Part shown: piece after piece, positions 1-6,803 of the stretch
Position numbering within the stretch: the first letter of the stretch is position 1
Layout of the letters: each line of letters starts with the position of its first letter
Translations under genes and position numbers: made by a program
Source: an uncultured Oscillospiraceae bacterium
GTDB lineage: Bacteria > Bacillota > Clostridia > Oscillospirales > Acutalibacteraceae
DNA length: 8,252 nt
NCBI GenBank assembly: GCA_902490145.1
Contig: CABUCT010000050.1
Coordinates: 1 to 8,252, forward strand
Reading direction: 5' to 3'
Notes under the pieces: model-generated
Told to the model about the DNA's origin: nothing
The model's input: the letters and a program-made list of their open reading frames with translations, nothing else
The model's database searches: none

Positions 1-70
1 TTTTTTGTGAGTGTTTTACAAATTAATTAAAAAATTTATGTGAAATTATTGTTAATATACCAATAAATTC

Positions 71-99
71 TTGATTTTGATTATATGCTTTGATATAAT
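71..99 (+). promoter_or_regulatory. Probable sigma-A promoter of the glgBCDA operon, with extended -10
   Basis: A -35-like TTGATT (71-76) is separated by exactly 17 nt from a perfect TATAAT (94-99). A TG one base upstream of it (91-92) makes an extended -10 (TGATATAAT). Transcription would start near 105-107, leaving a leader of only about 23 nt before the glgB start, which is too short for a riboswitch. No second credible promoter was seen in the internal gaps of the operon, so this is inferred to drive all four genes. The upstream bases 1-70 are AT-rich and show no gene or other recognisable element. Confidence 0.75.
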
Positions 100-114
100 T
101 TATAAAAAGATCAG

Positions 115-120
115 AAGGGG
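115..120 (+). promoter_or_regulatory. Ribosome binding site that fixes the GTG start of glgB
   Basis: AAGGGG ends 8 nt before the GTG at 129, which is good spacing. The ATG at 121 abuts this site with no spacer and reads only three codons before TGA, so it is not the start. No other in-frame start lies between this site and 129. Confidence 0.75.
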
Positions 121-128
121 ATGCTTTT

Positions 129-2099
129 GTGAGTTTAAAAAATCAAAATGATTTACAAACGGCCATGAATTTATTTCATGAGGGTCAATATTATCACTCA
201 TATAATTTTTTAGGAGCACACCCTGAAACTCATAACCGGAAACATGGCGTAACTTTTCGTACGTTTGCACCGAATGCCAAAAGAGTATCGGTAGTTGGTG
301 ATTTTAACGATTGGGATGAAACGGCTGATATATGCGAGCGTGTGAGTGAGAAAGGAATATATCAGTGTTTTATCACAGGGGTTGAAGAGTTCGATGCATA
401 TAAATTTGCAATAACAGGTCAGGATGGAAAAACCGTTTTAAAAAGCGATCCGTATTCCACTCATAACGAAACCAGACCAAATAACGCTTCAAAATATTTT
501 CCGCTGGAAAAACAAAACTATCAGTGGAACGACGACGAATATATGGAAAAACGAAAAAAAGCTAATATATACGACAGCCCAGTTAATATTTATGAAGTTC
601 ATCTCGGTTCCTGGAAAAAATACAGCGACGGAAATTTATTTGATTATGTGAAAATGGCAGAGGAACTTTCTGCATATATTAAATATATGAATTATACTCA
701 TGTAGAGATTATGCCTGTAATGGAACATCCGTTTGACGGTTCTTGGGGGTATCAGGTAACAGGGTATTTTGCTCCGACCTCTCGTTATGGAATTCCAACC
801 GATTTCATGAAGTTTGTCGATATAATGCATAAAAACGGTATCGGAGTTATTCTCGATTGGGTTCCTGCACATTTTCCGAGGGATGAACACGGCCTTTCGG
901 ATTTCGACGGAGGAAGCTGTTATGAATATTCGGATCCGAAAAAGGGTGAGCATAAAGAGTGGGGAACAAAAGTTTTTGATTATGGGAAAAACGAAGTTCG
1001 CAGTTTCCTCATTTCGAGTGCTGTAAACTGGTTTGATAATTATCATATAGACGGATTAAGGGTTGATGCAGTTGCCTCAATGCTTTACCTTGATTACGGA
1101 AGAAATAACGGTGAATGGAGCCCCAATATATACGGCGGAAATGAAAATTTAGAGGCGGTTGCTTTTCTTAAAAAGCTTAATGAAGCAGTATTTGCCGAAT
1201 TCCCCGATGTAATGATGATAGCCGAGGAATCTACTGCATGGCCGATGGTGACAAAGCCCACTTATCTTGGAGGGCTTGGATTTAACTTCAAATGGAATAT
1301 GGGTTGGATGAACGACATGATAAGGTATATGTCGCTTGACGGCATATATAAAAAGTTTAATCATGATGCACTTACATTTTCATTCTTTTATGCTTTTTCC
1401 GAAAATTATGTTCTGCCGCTTTCACATGATGAGGTAGTTCACGGAAAATGTTCACTTATAAATAAGATGCCGGGAGAATATAATCAAAAGTTTGCCTCTC
1501 TTCGTGCCTTTTACGGATATATGATGGCACATTCCGGAAAAAAGCTTTTATTTATGGGTCAGGAATTTGCACAGTTTATTGAATGGAATTATGAACAAGA
1601 GCTGGACTGGCTGTTACTTGATTATGAAAGCCATAAAAATATGCAGACTTATGTTCGCGAGCTTAATAAGTTTTATTTAAAACACCCTCAGTTTTGGCAG
1701 ATAGATTATTCGTGGGAAGGTTTTTCATGGATATCCAATGACGACAATTCCGGAAGTACGATTTCCTTTATGAGAAAGGATGAATCGGGAGACCCTATAA
1801 TTATTGTTTCAAGATTTATACCGAATGCAGAACCTAAGTACCGTATCGGAGTCCCGTTTAATGGAATTTACAAAATAATGTTTAACTCTGATAGTAAGAA
1901 ATACGGAGGAAACGGATTTTGCGAGGTGTCTGAACTTTCTTCCGACCCTATACCGATGCATGGATTTGATCAATCAATATCTATACCTTTAGCAGGGCAG
2001 TGCACGATGTTCCTCAGGTGTTCAAGAAAAAGAAAAACCACAAGAAAAGTTCGAAAAACGACAAAAAAACAATCAAATTCAAAACCGAGACCGATATAA
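129..2099 (+). CDS. glgB: 1,4-alpha-glucan branching enzyme GlgB (GH13), 656 aa, GTG start
   Basis: This cytoplasmic enzyme cuts an alpha-1,4-glucan chain and reattaches the segment through an alpha-1,6 bond, branching glycogen. Residues about 25-125 form the N-terminal CBM48/beta-sandwich domain. About 155-520 is the GH13 barrel, and about 530-632 is the C-terminal beta domain. Family motifs visible are EHPFDGSWGYQ (from E199), DWVPAHF (D243), DGLRVDAV (nucleophile D313, with R311), AEES (acid/base, probably E366) and LSHDEVVHGK (H433, D434), so the active site is complete. It has one N-terminal sandwich domain, unlike the longer enterobacterial enzymes with two. The last 27 residues (630-656) are unusual: 13 are Arg or Lys, and the tail has TTRK/TTKK repeats. 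It is the first gene of the operon, and glgC follows after 28 nt. Confidence 0.97.
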   Translation: MSLKNQNDLQTAMNLFHEGQYYHSYNFLGAHPETHNRKHGVTFRTFAPNAKRVSVVGDFNDWDETADICERVSEKGIYQCFITGVEEFDAYKFAITGQDGKTVLKSDPYSTHNETRPNNASKYFPLEKQNYQWNDDEYMEKRKKANIYDSPVNIYEVHLGSWKKYSDGNLFDYVKMAEELSAYIKYMNYTHVEIMPVMEHPFDGSWGYQVTGYFAPTSRYGIPTDFMKFVDIMHKNGIGVILDWVPAHFPRDEHGLSDFDGGSCYEYSDPKKGEHKEWGTKVFDYGKNEVRSFLISSAVNWFDNYHIDGLRVDAVASMLYLDYGRNNGEWSPNIYGGNENLEAVAFLKKLNEAVFAEFPDVMMIAEESTAWPMVTKPTYLGGLGFNFKWNMGWMNDMIRYMSLDGIYKKFNHDALTFSFFYAFSENYVLPLSHDEVVHGKCSLINKMPGEYNQKFASLRAFYGYMMAHSGKKLLFMGQEFAQFIEWNYEQELDWLLLDYESHKNMQTYVRELNKFYLKHPQFWQIDYSWEGFSWISNDDNSGSTISFMRKDESGDPIIIVSRFIPNAEPKYRIGVPFNGIYKIMFNSDSKKYGGNGFCEVSELSSDPIPMHGFDQSISIPLAGQCTMFLRCSRKRKTTRKVRKTTKKQSNSKPRPI

Positions 2100-2127
2100 A
2101 AAGCAGTGGAATTTTGGAGGTAATGTT

Positions 2128-3345
2128 ATGTTTCATAGAACCGAATGCGTAGCTATGTTGCTGGCAGGAGGACAGGGAAGCCGCCTCGGCGTATTGACAC
2201 AAAATGTTGCAAAGCCCGCAGTGCCTTATGGAGGGAAATACCGTATTATAGACTTTGCAATGTCGAACTGTATAAATTCCGGAATCGATACAGTAGGAGT
2301 TCTGACACAGTATCAACCGCTGGAACTTAATGATTACATTGGTTCAGGAGTTCCATGGGATTTGGACAGACTTAACGGAGGAGTACATATTCTTCCGCCA
2401 TATCAGAGGAATAAAGGTGCAGATTGGTATAAAGGAACGGCAAATGCCGTTTATCAAAATATAAACTTTATCCAACGATATGAACCTGAATATGTGCTTG
2501 TGTTATCAGGAGATCATGTCTATAAAATGGATTATTCAAAAATGATAGATTTCCATAAGAAAAACAATGCCGACTGCACAATTGCGGTACTAGATGTCAC
2601 AAGGGAAGAGGCCTCACGCTTCGGAATTATGAATACAAATGATGACGGAAGAGTTTATGAATTTGAAGAAAAACCCAAGAATCCGAAATCCACAAAGGCA
2701 TCGATGGGAGTTTACGTGTTTACCTGGGAAAAGATGAAAAAGTATTTGGAGCAGGATGAAGAAAATGAGAATTCTTCTAACGATTTCGGCAATGACATTA
2801 TTCCTGCCATGTTAAAAGACGGTCAGAAGCTTATGGCATATCCGTTCGAGGGATATTGGAAAGATGTTGGAACCATCAATTCACTGTGGGATGCAAATAT
2901 GGATTTGCTCAGTCCGAATTCATCTCTCGATTTATCCGACCGAAACTGGAAAATATATTCACGAAATTCCGGAATGCCGCCTCATTTCGTGTCTGATAAA
3001 GCAAATGTTCAAAATTCCATAATAAGCGAAGGCTGCGATGTGTCAGGATTTATTGACTTTTCGGTTCTATTCCCGGGGGTAGTAGTTGAAGAAGGAGCAG
3101 AGATACACTATTCAATCATAATGCCCGGAACTGTAGTAAGAAAAGGTGCAGTTATTAAATATGCTATTGTGGGAGAAAACGATGTTATCGGGGAAAACAG
3201 CTTTATCGGCGGAGCACCGGAAGAAAGCAGTAATTTGGAAGAATGGGGAGTGGCTGTTATCGGTCCTTCTGTAAATATAAAACCAAATCAAAAAATCGCT
3301 CCAAAAGAAATGATACAAACTTCCACTTCACGGGAGGAAAAATAA
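2128..3345 (+). CDS. glgC: Glucose-1-phosphate adenylyltransferase, catalytic subunit GlgC, 405 aa
   Basis: This protein makes ADP-glucose and pyrophosphate from glucose-1-phosphate and ATP, the committing step of bacterial glycogen synthesis. The nucleotidyltransferase domain begins with LLAGGQGSRL (residues 11-20), the nucleotide-binding loop. SGDHVYKMDY carries the catalytic Asp D129, and EEKP carries K182, which matches the glucose-1-phosphate lysine of the E. coli enzyme (K195). GYWKDVGT is also intact. From about residue 285 a hexapeptide-type left-handed beta-helix follows. By my alignment, the E. coli fructose-1,6-bisphosphate-site lysine K39 corresponds to N26 here, which fits the weak allosteric control known for Firmicutes enzymes. 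GGAGG at 2116-2120 stands 7 nt before the ATG. The stop codon overlaps the glgD start by one base (TAATG), so translation is probably coupled. Confidence 0.97.
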   Translation: MFHRTECVAMLLAGGQGSRLGVLTQNVAKPAVPYGGKYRIIDFAMSNCINSGIDTVGVLTQYQPLELNDYIGSGVPWDLDRLNGGVHILPPYQRNKGADWYKGTANAVYQNINFIQRYEPEYVLVLSGDHVYKMDYSKMIDFHKKNNADCTIAVLDVTREEASRFGIMNTNDDGRVYEFEEKPKNPKSTKASMGVYVFTWEKMKKYLEQDEENENSSNDFGNDIIPAMLKDGQKLMAYPFEGYWKDVGTINSLWDANMDLLSPNSSLDLSDRNWKIYSRNSGMPPHFVSDKANVQNSIISEGCDVSGFIDFSVLFPGVVVEEGAEIHYSIIMPGTVVRKGAVIKYAIVGENDVIGENSFIGGAPEESSNLEEWGVAVIGPSVNIKPNQKIAPKEMIQTSTSREEK

Positions 3346-4460
3346 TGAGAACGGATTTAATAGGAATTATTTTTTCAAGTATAGGCGAATCATTCGTTCG
3401 TGAACTTACTGAAATAAGGTGCATGGGTTCGGTTCCTATAGGCGGCAGATACCGCATGATAGATTTCACATTGTCAAATATGGTGAATTCGGGAATATCC
3501 AAGGTTGGCATAACCACACGTGCGAATTATCGTTCTTTAATGGATCATTTGGGAAGCGGTAAGCCCTGGGATCTGTCTCGAAAAAAAGGCGGAATATATT
3601 TCTTTCCTCCTTATATTAATCAAATGGGAGGCAGCAATTCAACAAGGATAATGGGTCTTGCATCCTTGCTTCCTTTCTTAGAACATTCTACTGAGGAATA
3701 TGTTATACTTAGCGATTGTGATTATATTGCGAATATTAATATAGAAAAAATGGCTGAAAGCCATATTTCAGGCTCAGCAGATATTACGATTGCATATGCT
3801 GAGAGCAGGTTGCCAAGAGCGGGCGGAGAACGCATGGTTTTCGGATTTGATAAAAATAACAGAATAAATGAAATCCTTATTGATCCTGATACCACCGAGA
3901 ATTGTAATGTTTCGCTTAATCTTATTATGATGAAACGGGCTTTACTTGTTGATATCGTTAAAGATGCTATGAGTCGTAACTATACAAGTCTTAACCGTGA
4001 TGTTTTTCAAAGGCGTCTTTTTGATCTTAAAATTTGCGGATGGAAATTTTGCGGATATTCACGTATAGTAGATTCGATGAAAAAATATCTTTCCGTAAAT
4101 ATGGAGTTGTTTGACCGGGATATCCGTCGGGATCTTTTTAAGCCTGAAAGTCCGATATATACAAAAATTTGTGATGAAATGCCCGCAAAATACGGTGTAA
4201 ATTCATATGTAAAGAACAGCCTTGTTGCGGATGGCTGTGTTATCGAGGGAGAAGTTGAAAACTGTGTTTTGTTCCGAGGCGTTAAGATTTCGAAGGGAGC
4301 AAAGGTTTCAAATTGCGTGGTAATGCAGGGATCTGAAATAGCCGCTGATGCCGATGTTTCATATGTTATTATTGATAAAGACGCCCGTATTACAAACGGA
4401 AGAGTTTTGGCTGGGTTTGAATCTTATCCTGCTTTTATTTCTAAAGGTTCAGAGGTTTGA
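3345..4460 (+). CDS. glgD: GlgD, non-catalytic/regulatory paralogue of glucose-1-phosphate adenylyltransferase, 371 aa
   Basis: This is a GlgC paralogue, recognisable by VPIGGRYRMIDFTLSNMVNSGI (residues 30-51 region) and a C-terminal hexapeptide-repeat beta-helix (about 275-360). The nucleotide loop GGxGxRL of GlgC is replaced by IIFSSIGESF (8-17). The EEKP glucose-1-phosphate lysine motif has no counterpart, and GDH has become SDCDY (S123-Y127). It is therefore very probably not catalytic. In Bacillus-type Firmicutes GlgD pairs with GlgC and raises its activity, so the same role is inferred here. The ATG at 3345 overlaps the glgC stop, and GGAGG at 3333-3337 is 7 nt upstream. The reading frame is open further upstream to 3243, but that part lies inside glgC and lacks family similarity, so it is excluded. 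Confidence 0.93.
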   Translation: MRTDLIGIIFSSIGESFVRELTEIRCMGSVPIGGRYRMIDFTLSNMVNSGISKVGITTRANYRSLMDHLGSGKPWDLSRKKGGIYFFPPYINQMGGSNSTRIMGLASLLPFLEHSTEEYVILSDCDYIANINIEKMAESHISGSADITIAYAESRLPRAGGERMVFGFDKNNRINEILIDPDTTENCNVSLNLIMMKRALLVDIVKDAMSRNYTSLNRDVFQRRLFDLKICGWKFCGYSRIVDSMKKYLSVNMELFDRDIRRDLFKPESPIYTKICDEMPAKYGVNSYVKNSLVADGCVIEGEVENCVLFRGVKISKGAKVSNCVVMQGSEIAADADVSYVIIDKDARITNGRVLAGFESYPAFISKGSEV

Positions 4461-4519
4461 TAGGTACCGCCTGACGATAAATTAAAATATGATGTGAAGT
4501 TCAGCAAATTACAAAGAAA

Positions 4520-4524
4520 AGAGG
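4520..4524 (+). promoter_or_regulatory. Ribosome binding site that decides the glgA start
   Basis: AGAGG ends 8 nt before the ATG at 4533. The upstream in-frame ATG at 4494 has no comparable site and would add 13 polar residues ahead of the conserved N-terminus (MKVLFATSEA), so 4533 is chosen. Confidence 0.75.
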
Positions 4525-4532
4525 TAAAATAT

Positions 4533-5957
4533 ATGAAAGTACTTTTCGCCACCAGTGAGGCTTATCCTTTTGCTATGTCGGGAGGACTAGGAGACGTATT
4601 ATCTGCTCTTCCGTCAGCTTTACGCAGTCGATTTGTGGGATGCAGAGTAGTAATGCCGCTTTATGAGGATATTCCGAACGAGCTTCGTGAAAAAATGGTG
4701 TTTTTGACCAGTATTTCTGTGCCTGTTTCTTGGAGAAGGCAATATTGCGGTATTTTTGAGACAAAGCATAATAATGTAACTTATTATTTTATAGATAATC
4801 AATATTATTTTAAACGTCACGGATTATACGGTTATTATGATGATGCAGAGAGATTTGCATTCTTTTCAAGGGCAGTACTCGAAATGTTGCCCGCCATTGG
4901 ATTCTTCCCCGATATAATCCATTGCAATGATTGGCAGACTGCACTTGTGCCCACATATCTCAGTTTGTTTTATTCAAACAGATCCGAATATGCAAATATT
5001 AAGACTCTGCTTACGATACACAACATACAGTATCAGGGGAGATACGGGTTTGAACTTATGGAAGATGTGCTTGGAATTCCTTTGGATAAAAAGCAGCTTT
5101 TGGAATATGATTCGGATGTAAATATTCTTAAGGGTGGAATTGAGACTGCCCATATGATAACAACCGTAAGCCCAACCTATTCAAGAGAGATCCTTGACCC
5201 ATGGTTTTCTTATGGTATGCACAATATTCTAAAGCTCAGAAGCTGGAAGCTTCATGGAATTGTTAACGGAATTGACACAAAGGTTTATGATCCTGAAAAC
5301 GACAAGCTGATTTTTGCCGGTTACTCCAAAGCTGATCTTTCAGGCAAATCCAAAAATAAAGAGGAACTTCAAAAAGCACTTGGACTTGAAGTAAAGCAGA
5401 ATGTTCCTATTGTCAGTATGGTCAGCCGACTTGTGGGTCACAAAGGATTTGATCTTGTTAAATTTGCTTTTGAAGAGCTCATGCAAAGCGAGATTCAGTT
5501 TGTAATTTTGGGGTCCGGCGAATGGGTATTCGAGAGCTTTTTTGATGAGATGGCACAAAAATATTCCGGAAAATTTGCATTTAGAAACGGATTTATTCCG
5601 GAACTTGCCCACAAAATTTATGCCGGTTCGGATATATTCCTTATGCCTTCAAAGAGCGAGCCTTGCGGTCTTGCCCAAATGATAGCCTTGAGATACGGAA
5701 CTATACCTGTTGTACGTGAAACCGGAGGACTTAAAGATACTATCACCGATTGCGGAGATGGAAAGGGCAACGGGTTTACATTCAAAACATATAATGCAGG
5801 AGATATGACCGCTGCTATTTATCGTGCTCTTTCGATGTATTATGACAGAAAAGATGAATGGGATAAGCTCGTGATCAGAGCTATGGAGTGTGATAACAGC
5901 TGGAAAAAATCCGCTAACGAATACCTGAAAATATACAAAGCTCTTATAAAAGGATGA
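4533..5957 (+). CDS. glgA: Glycogen synthase GlgA (GT5, ADP-glucose type), 474 aa, with Met in place of the conserved Lys15
   Basis: This protein transfers glucose from ADP-glucose to the non-reducing end of an alpha-1,4-glucan. It has the GT-B fold of family GT5. The N-terminal Rossmann domain starts MKVLFATSEAYPF and carries the glycine loop SGGLGDV (16-22), HCNDWQTAL and HNIQYQGRYG. The C-terminal domain carries VSRLVGHKG (R299 and K304, matching E. coli R300/K305) and SEPCGLAQ (E376, matching E. coli E377), followed by RETGGLKDT. Length is normal for the family. The usual KTGGL motif reads MSGGL, so the lysine known in E. coli to help bind ADP-glucose (K15) is Met here. It is the last gene of the operon, 72 nt after glgD, and is followed by a terminator. 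GlgA function is secure, but the effect of M15 is unknown. Confidence 0.96.
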   Translation: MKVLFATSEAYPFAMSGGLGDVLSALPSALRSRFVGCRVVMPLYEDIPNELREKMVFLTSISVPVSWRRQYCGIFETKHNNVTYYFIDNQYYFKRHGLYGYYDDAERFAFFSRAVLEMLPAIGFFPDIIHCNDWQTALVPTYLSLFYSNRSEYANIKTLLTIHNIQYQGRYGFELMEDVLGIPLDKKQLLEYDSDVNILKGGIETAHMITTVSPTYSREILDPWFSYGMHNILKLRSWKLHGIVNGIDTKVYDPENDKLIFAGYSKADLSGKSKNKEELQKALGLEVKQNVPIVSMVSRLVGHKGFDLVKFAFEELMQSEIQFVILGSGEWVFESFFDEMAQKYSGKFAFRNGFIPELAHKIYAGSDIFLMPSKSEPCGLAQMIALRYGTIPVVRETGGLKDTITDCGDGKGNGFTFKTYNAGDMTAAIYRALSMYYDRKDEWDKLVIRAMECDNSWKKSANEYLKIYKALIKG

Positions 5958-6020
5958 ATATAAATATAAACCAATCAATTTAACTGTATAACGATTATCT
6001 ATTTTCAAAATTCAACAATA

Positions 6021-6051
6021 AAAAGGCTTCTTTTGTATAAGGAAGCCTTTT
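6021..6051 (+). terminator. Rho-independent terminator of the glg operon, probably bidirectional
   Basis: A 10-bp perfect stem is formed by AAAAGGCTTC (6021-6030) and GAAGCCTTTT (6042-6051). Inner A-T pairs can shorten the loop to about 5 nt. It lies 63 nt after the glgA stop and ends in T4, then AAATTT. On the opposite strand the same hairpin is followed by TTTTTATT, so it can also stop read-through from the ktr operon. Confidence 0.85.
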
Positions 6052-6064
6052 AAATTTAAAGTAA

Positions 6065-6097
6065 AAAAGAAAGACCTGAAAATCAAGTCTTTCTTTT
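6065..6097 (-). terminator. Rho-independent terminator of the ktr operon
   Basis: An 11-bp perfect stem pairs AAAAGAAAGAC (6065-6075) with GTCTTTCTTTT (6087-6097) around an 11-nt loop. Read on the - strand it starts 20 nt after the ktrA stop codon and is followed by a run of six T (opposite 6063-6068), the normal intrinsic-terminator layout. The + strand side has a weaker T tract. Confidence 0.85.
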
Positions 6098-6117
6098 AAA
6101 AACTTTTGCGTTTGGAT

Positions 6118-6765
6118 TTATATTTTAAACACTTTCTGGATGTCTTTGTATTTACCCAAAACAAGGATGGTTTCGTTCTCATCAAGCACTGTTTGAGGAG
6201 TTATGCCCATATAAAGTTTTTTGTCTCTTTTAATACCCATAATGTTTATATTGTGTTTTTTGCGTATATCAAGATCTCCGATGGTTTTATTTGCCCATGA
6301 TTTTGGGATGGATAGCTCAAAAATAGAATAACCGTCGTCAAGCTCGATATAATCCATAATATGATCTGATGTATAACGAATCGCCGTCCATGAAGCAAGC
6401 TCTTTTTCCGGATATACAACTTTATCGGCACCGTTTTTAAGAAGAAATTTTTCCTGAATATCATTGGTAGCTCTTGAAACTACAAACGAAGCACCAAGAT
6501 CTTTTAAAAGAGAGGTCGTTTCAAGTGAGCTTTGAAAGCTTTCACCGATGGTCACAACGCAAAGATCAAAATTTCTTACTCCAAGAGTATTTAAAAATTC
6601 TTCATCGGTGCTGTCTCCAATTTGGGCGTTGGTGACAAATGGCAACGCATGGTTAATTCTGTCCTCATTATTATCTATGGCCATAACTTCATGACCAAGC
6701 TCATTGAGCTTTCTGGCAATGTGTATTCCGAATCTTCCGAGTCCTATAAGTAAAACTGATTTCAT
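6118..6765 (-). CDS. ktrA: Potassium uptake regulatory subunit KtrA/TrkA (RCK protein), 215 aa
   Basis: This is a cytoplasmic gating subunit that forms a ring under the KtrB potassium channel and responds to bound nucleotide. Residues 1 to about 135 are an RCK_N Rossmann domain, with the loop GLGRFG (8-13) and the acidic residue D31 at the end of the second strand. QIGDSTDEEFL follows near residue 50. Residues about 138-215 are the RCK_C domain. In other Firmicutes KtrA binds cyclic di-AMP through RCK_C, but this cannot be confirmed from sequence alone. One RCK unit of about 215 residues matches KtrA or a Firmicutes TrkA, not the two-unit E. coli TrkA. The ATG at 6765 is preceded by AGGAG 7 nt upstream (6773-6777). 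It is the second gene of the operon, 38 nt after ktrB. Confidence 0.93.
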   Translation of the reverse strand: MKSVLLIGLGRFGIHIARKLNELGHEVMAIDNNEDRINHALPFVTNAQIGDSTDEEFLNTLGVRNFDLCVVTIGESFQSSLETTSLLKDLGASFVVSRATNDIQEKFLLKNGADKVVYPEKELASWTAIRYTSDHIMDYIELDDGYSIFELSIPKSWANKTIGDLDIRKKHNINIMGIKRDKKLYMGITPQTVLDENETILVLGKYKDIQKVFKI

Positions 6766-6803
6766 AATTTTTCTCCTGCTTAATAATGTTTGATTTATTT
6801 TTA

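Noticed and set aside
121..132. A three-codon ORF (ATG CTT TTG TGA) whose stop overlaps the glgB GTG start in a GTGA arrangement, suggesting a coupled leader ORF.
   Set aside because: Its ATG directly abuts the Shine-Dalgarno sequence with no spacer, whereas the GTG at 129 has an ideal 8-nt spacing. The overlap is probably chance.
636..1046. A 136-codon open frame on the - strand inside glgB.
   Set aside because: It lies antisense to the highly conserved GH13 barrel, including the DWVPAHF region, with no start signal or family resemblance, so it is a coding shadow.
2063..2069. A run of seven A in the phase of a -1 slippery heptamer (A AAA AAA) near the end of glgB. A -1 shift would read 27 further codons after the second Lys and stop at 2150-2152, inside glgC.
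   Set aside because: The run follows from Lys codons in an AT-rich genome, no clear stimulatory structure is seen downstream, and the shifted tail has no recognisable feature.
3243..3344. An open frame upstream of glgD that could suggest a 34-residue N-terminal extension.
   Set aside because: It lies wholly inside the glgC coding sequence. The ATG at 3345 has a strong GGAGG site and gives the family-typical N-terminus.
4494..4532. An alternative glgA start at 4494 adding 13 residues.
   Set aside because: It has no good ribosome binding site, and the conserved glycogen synthase N-terminus begins at 4533, behind AGAGG.
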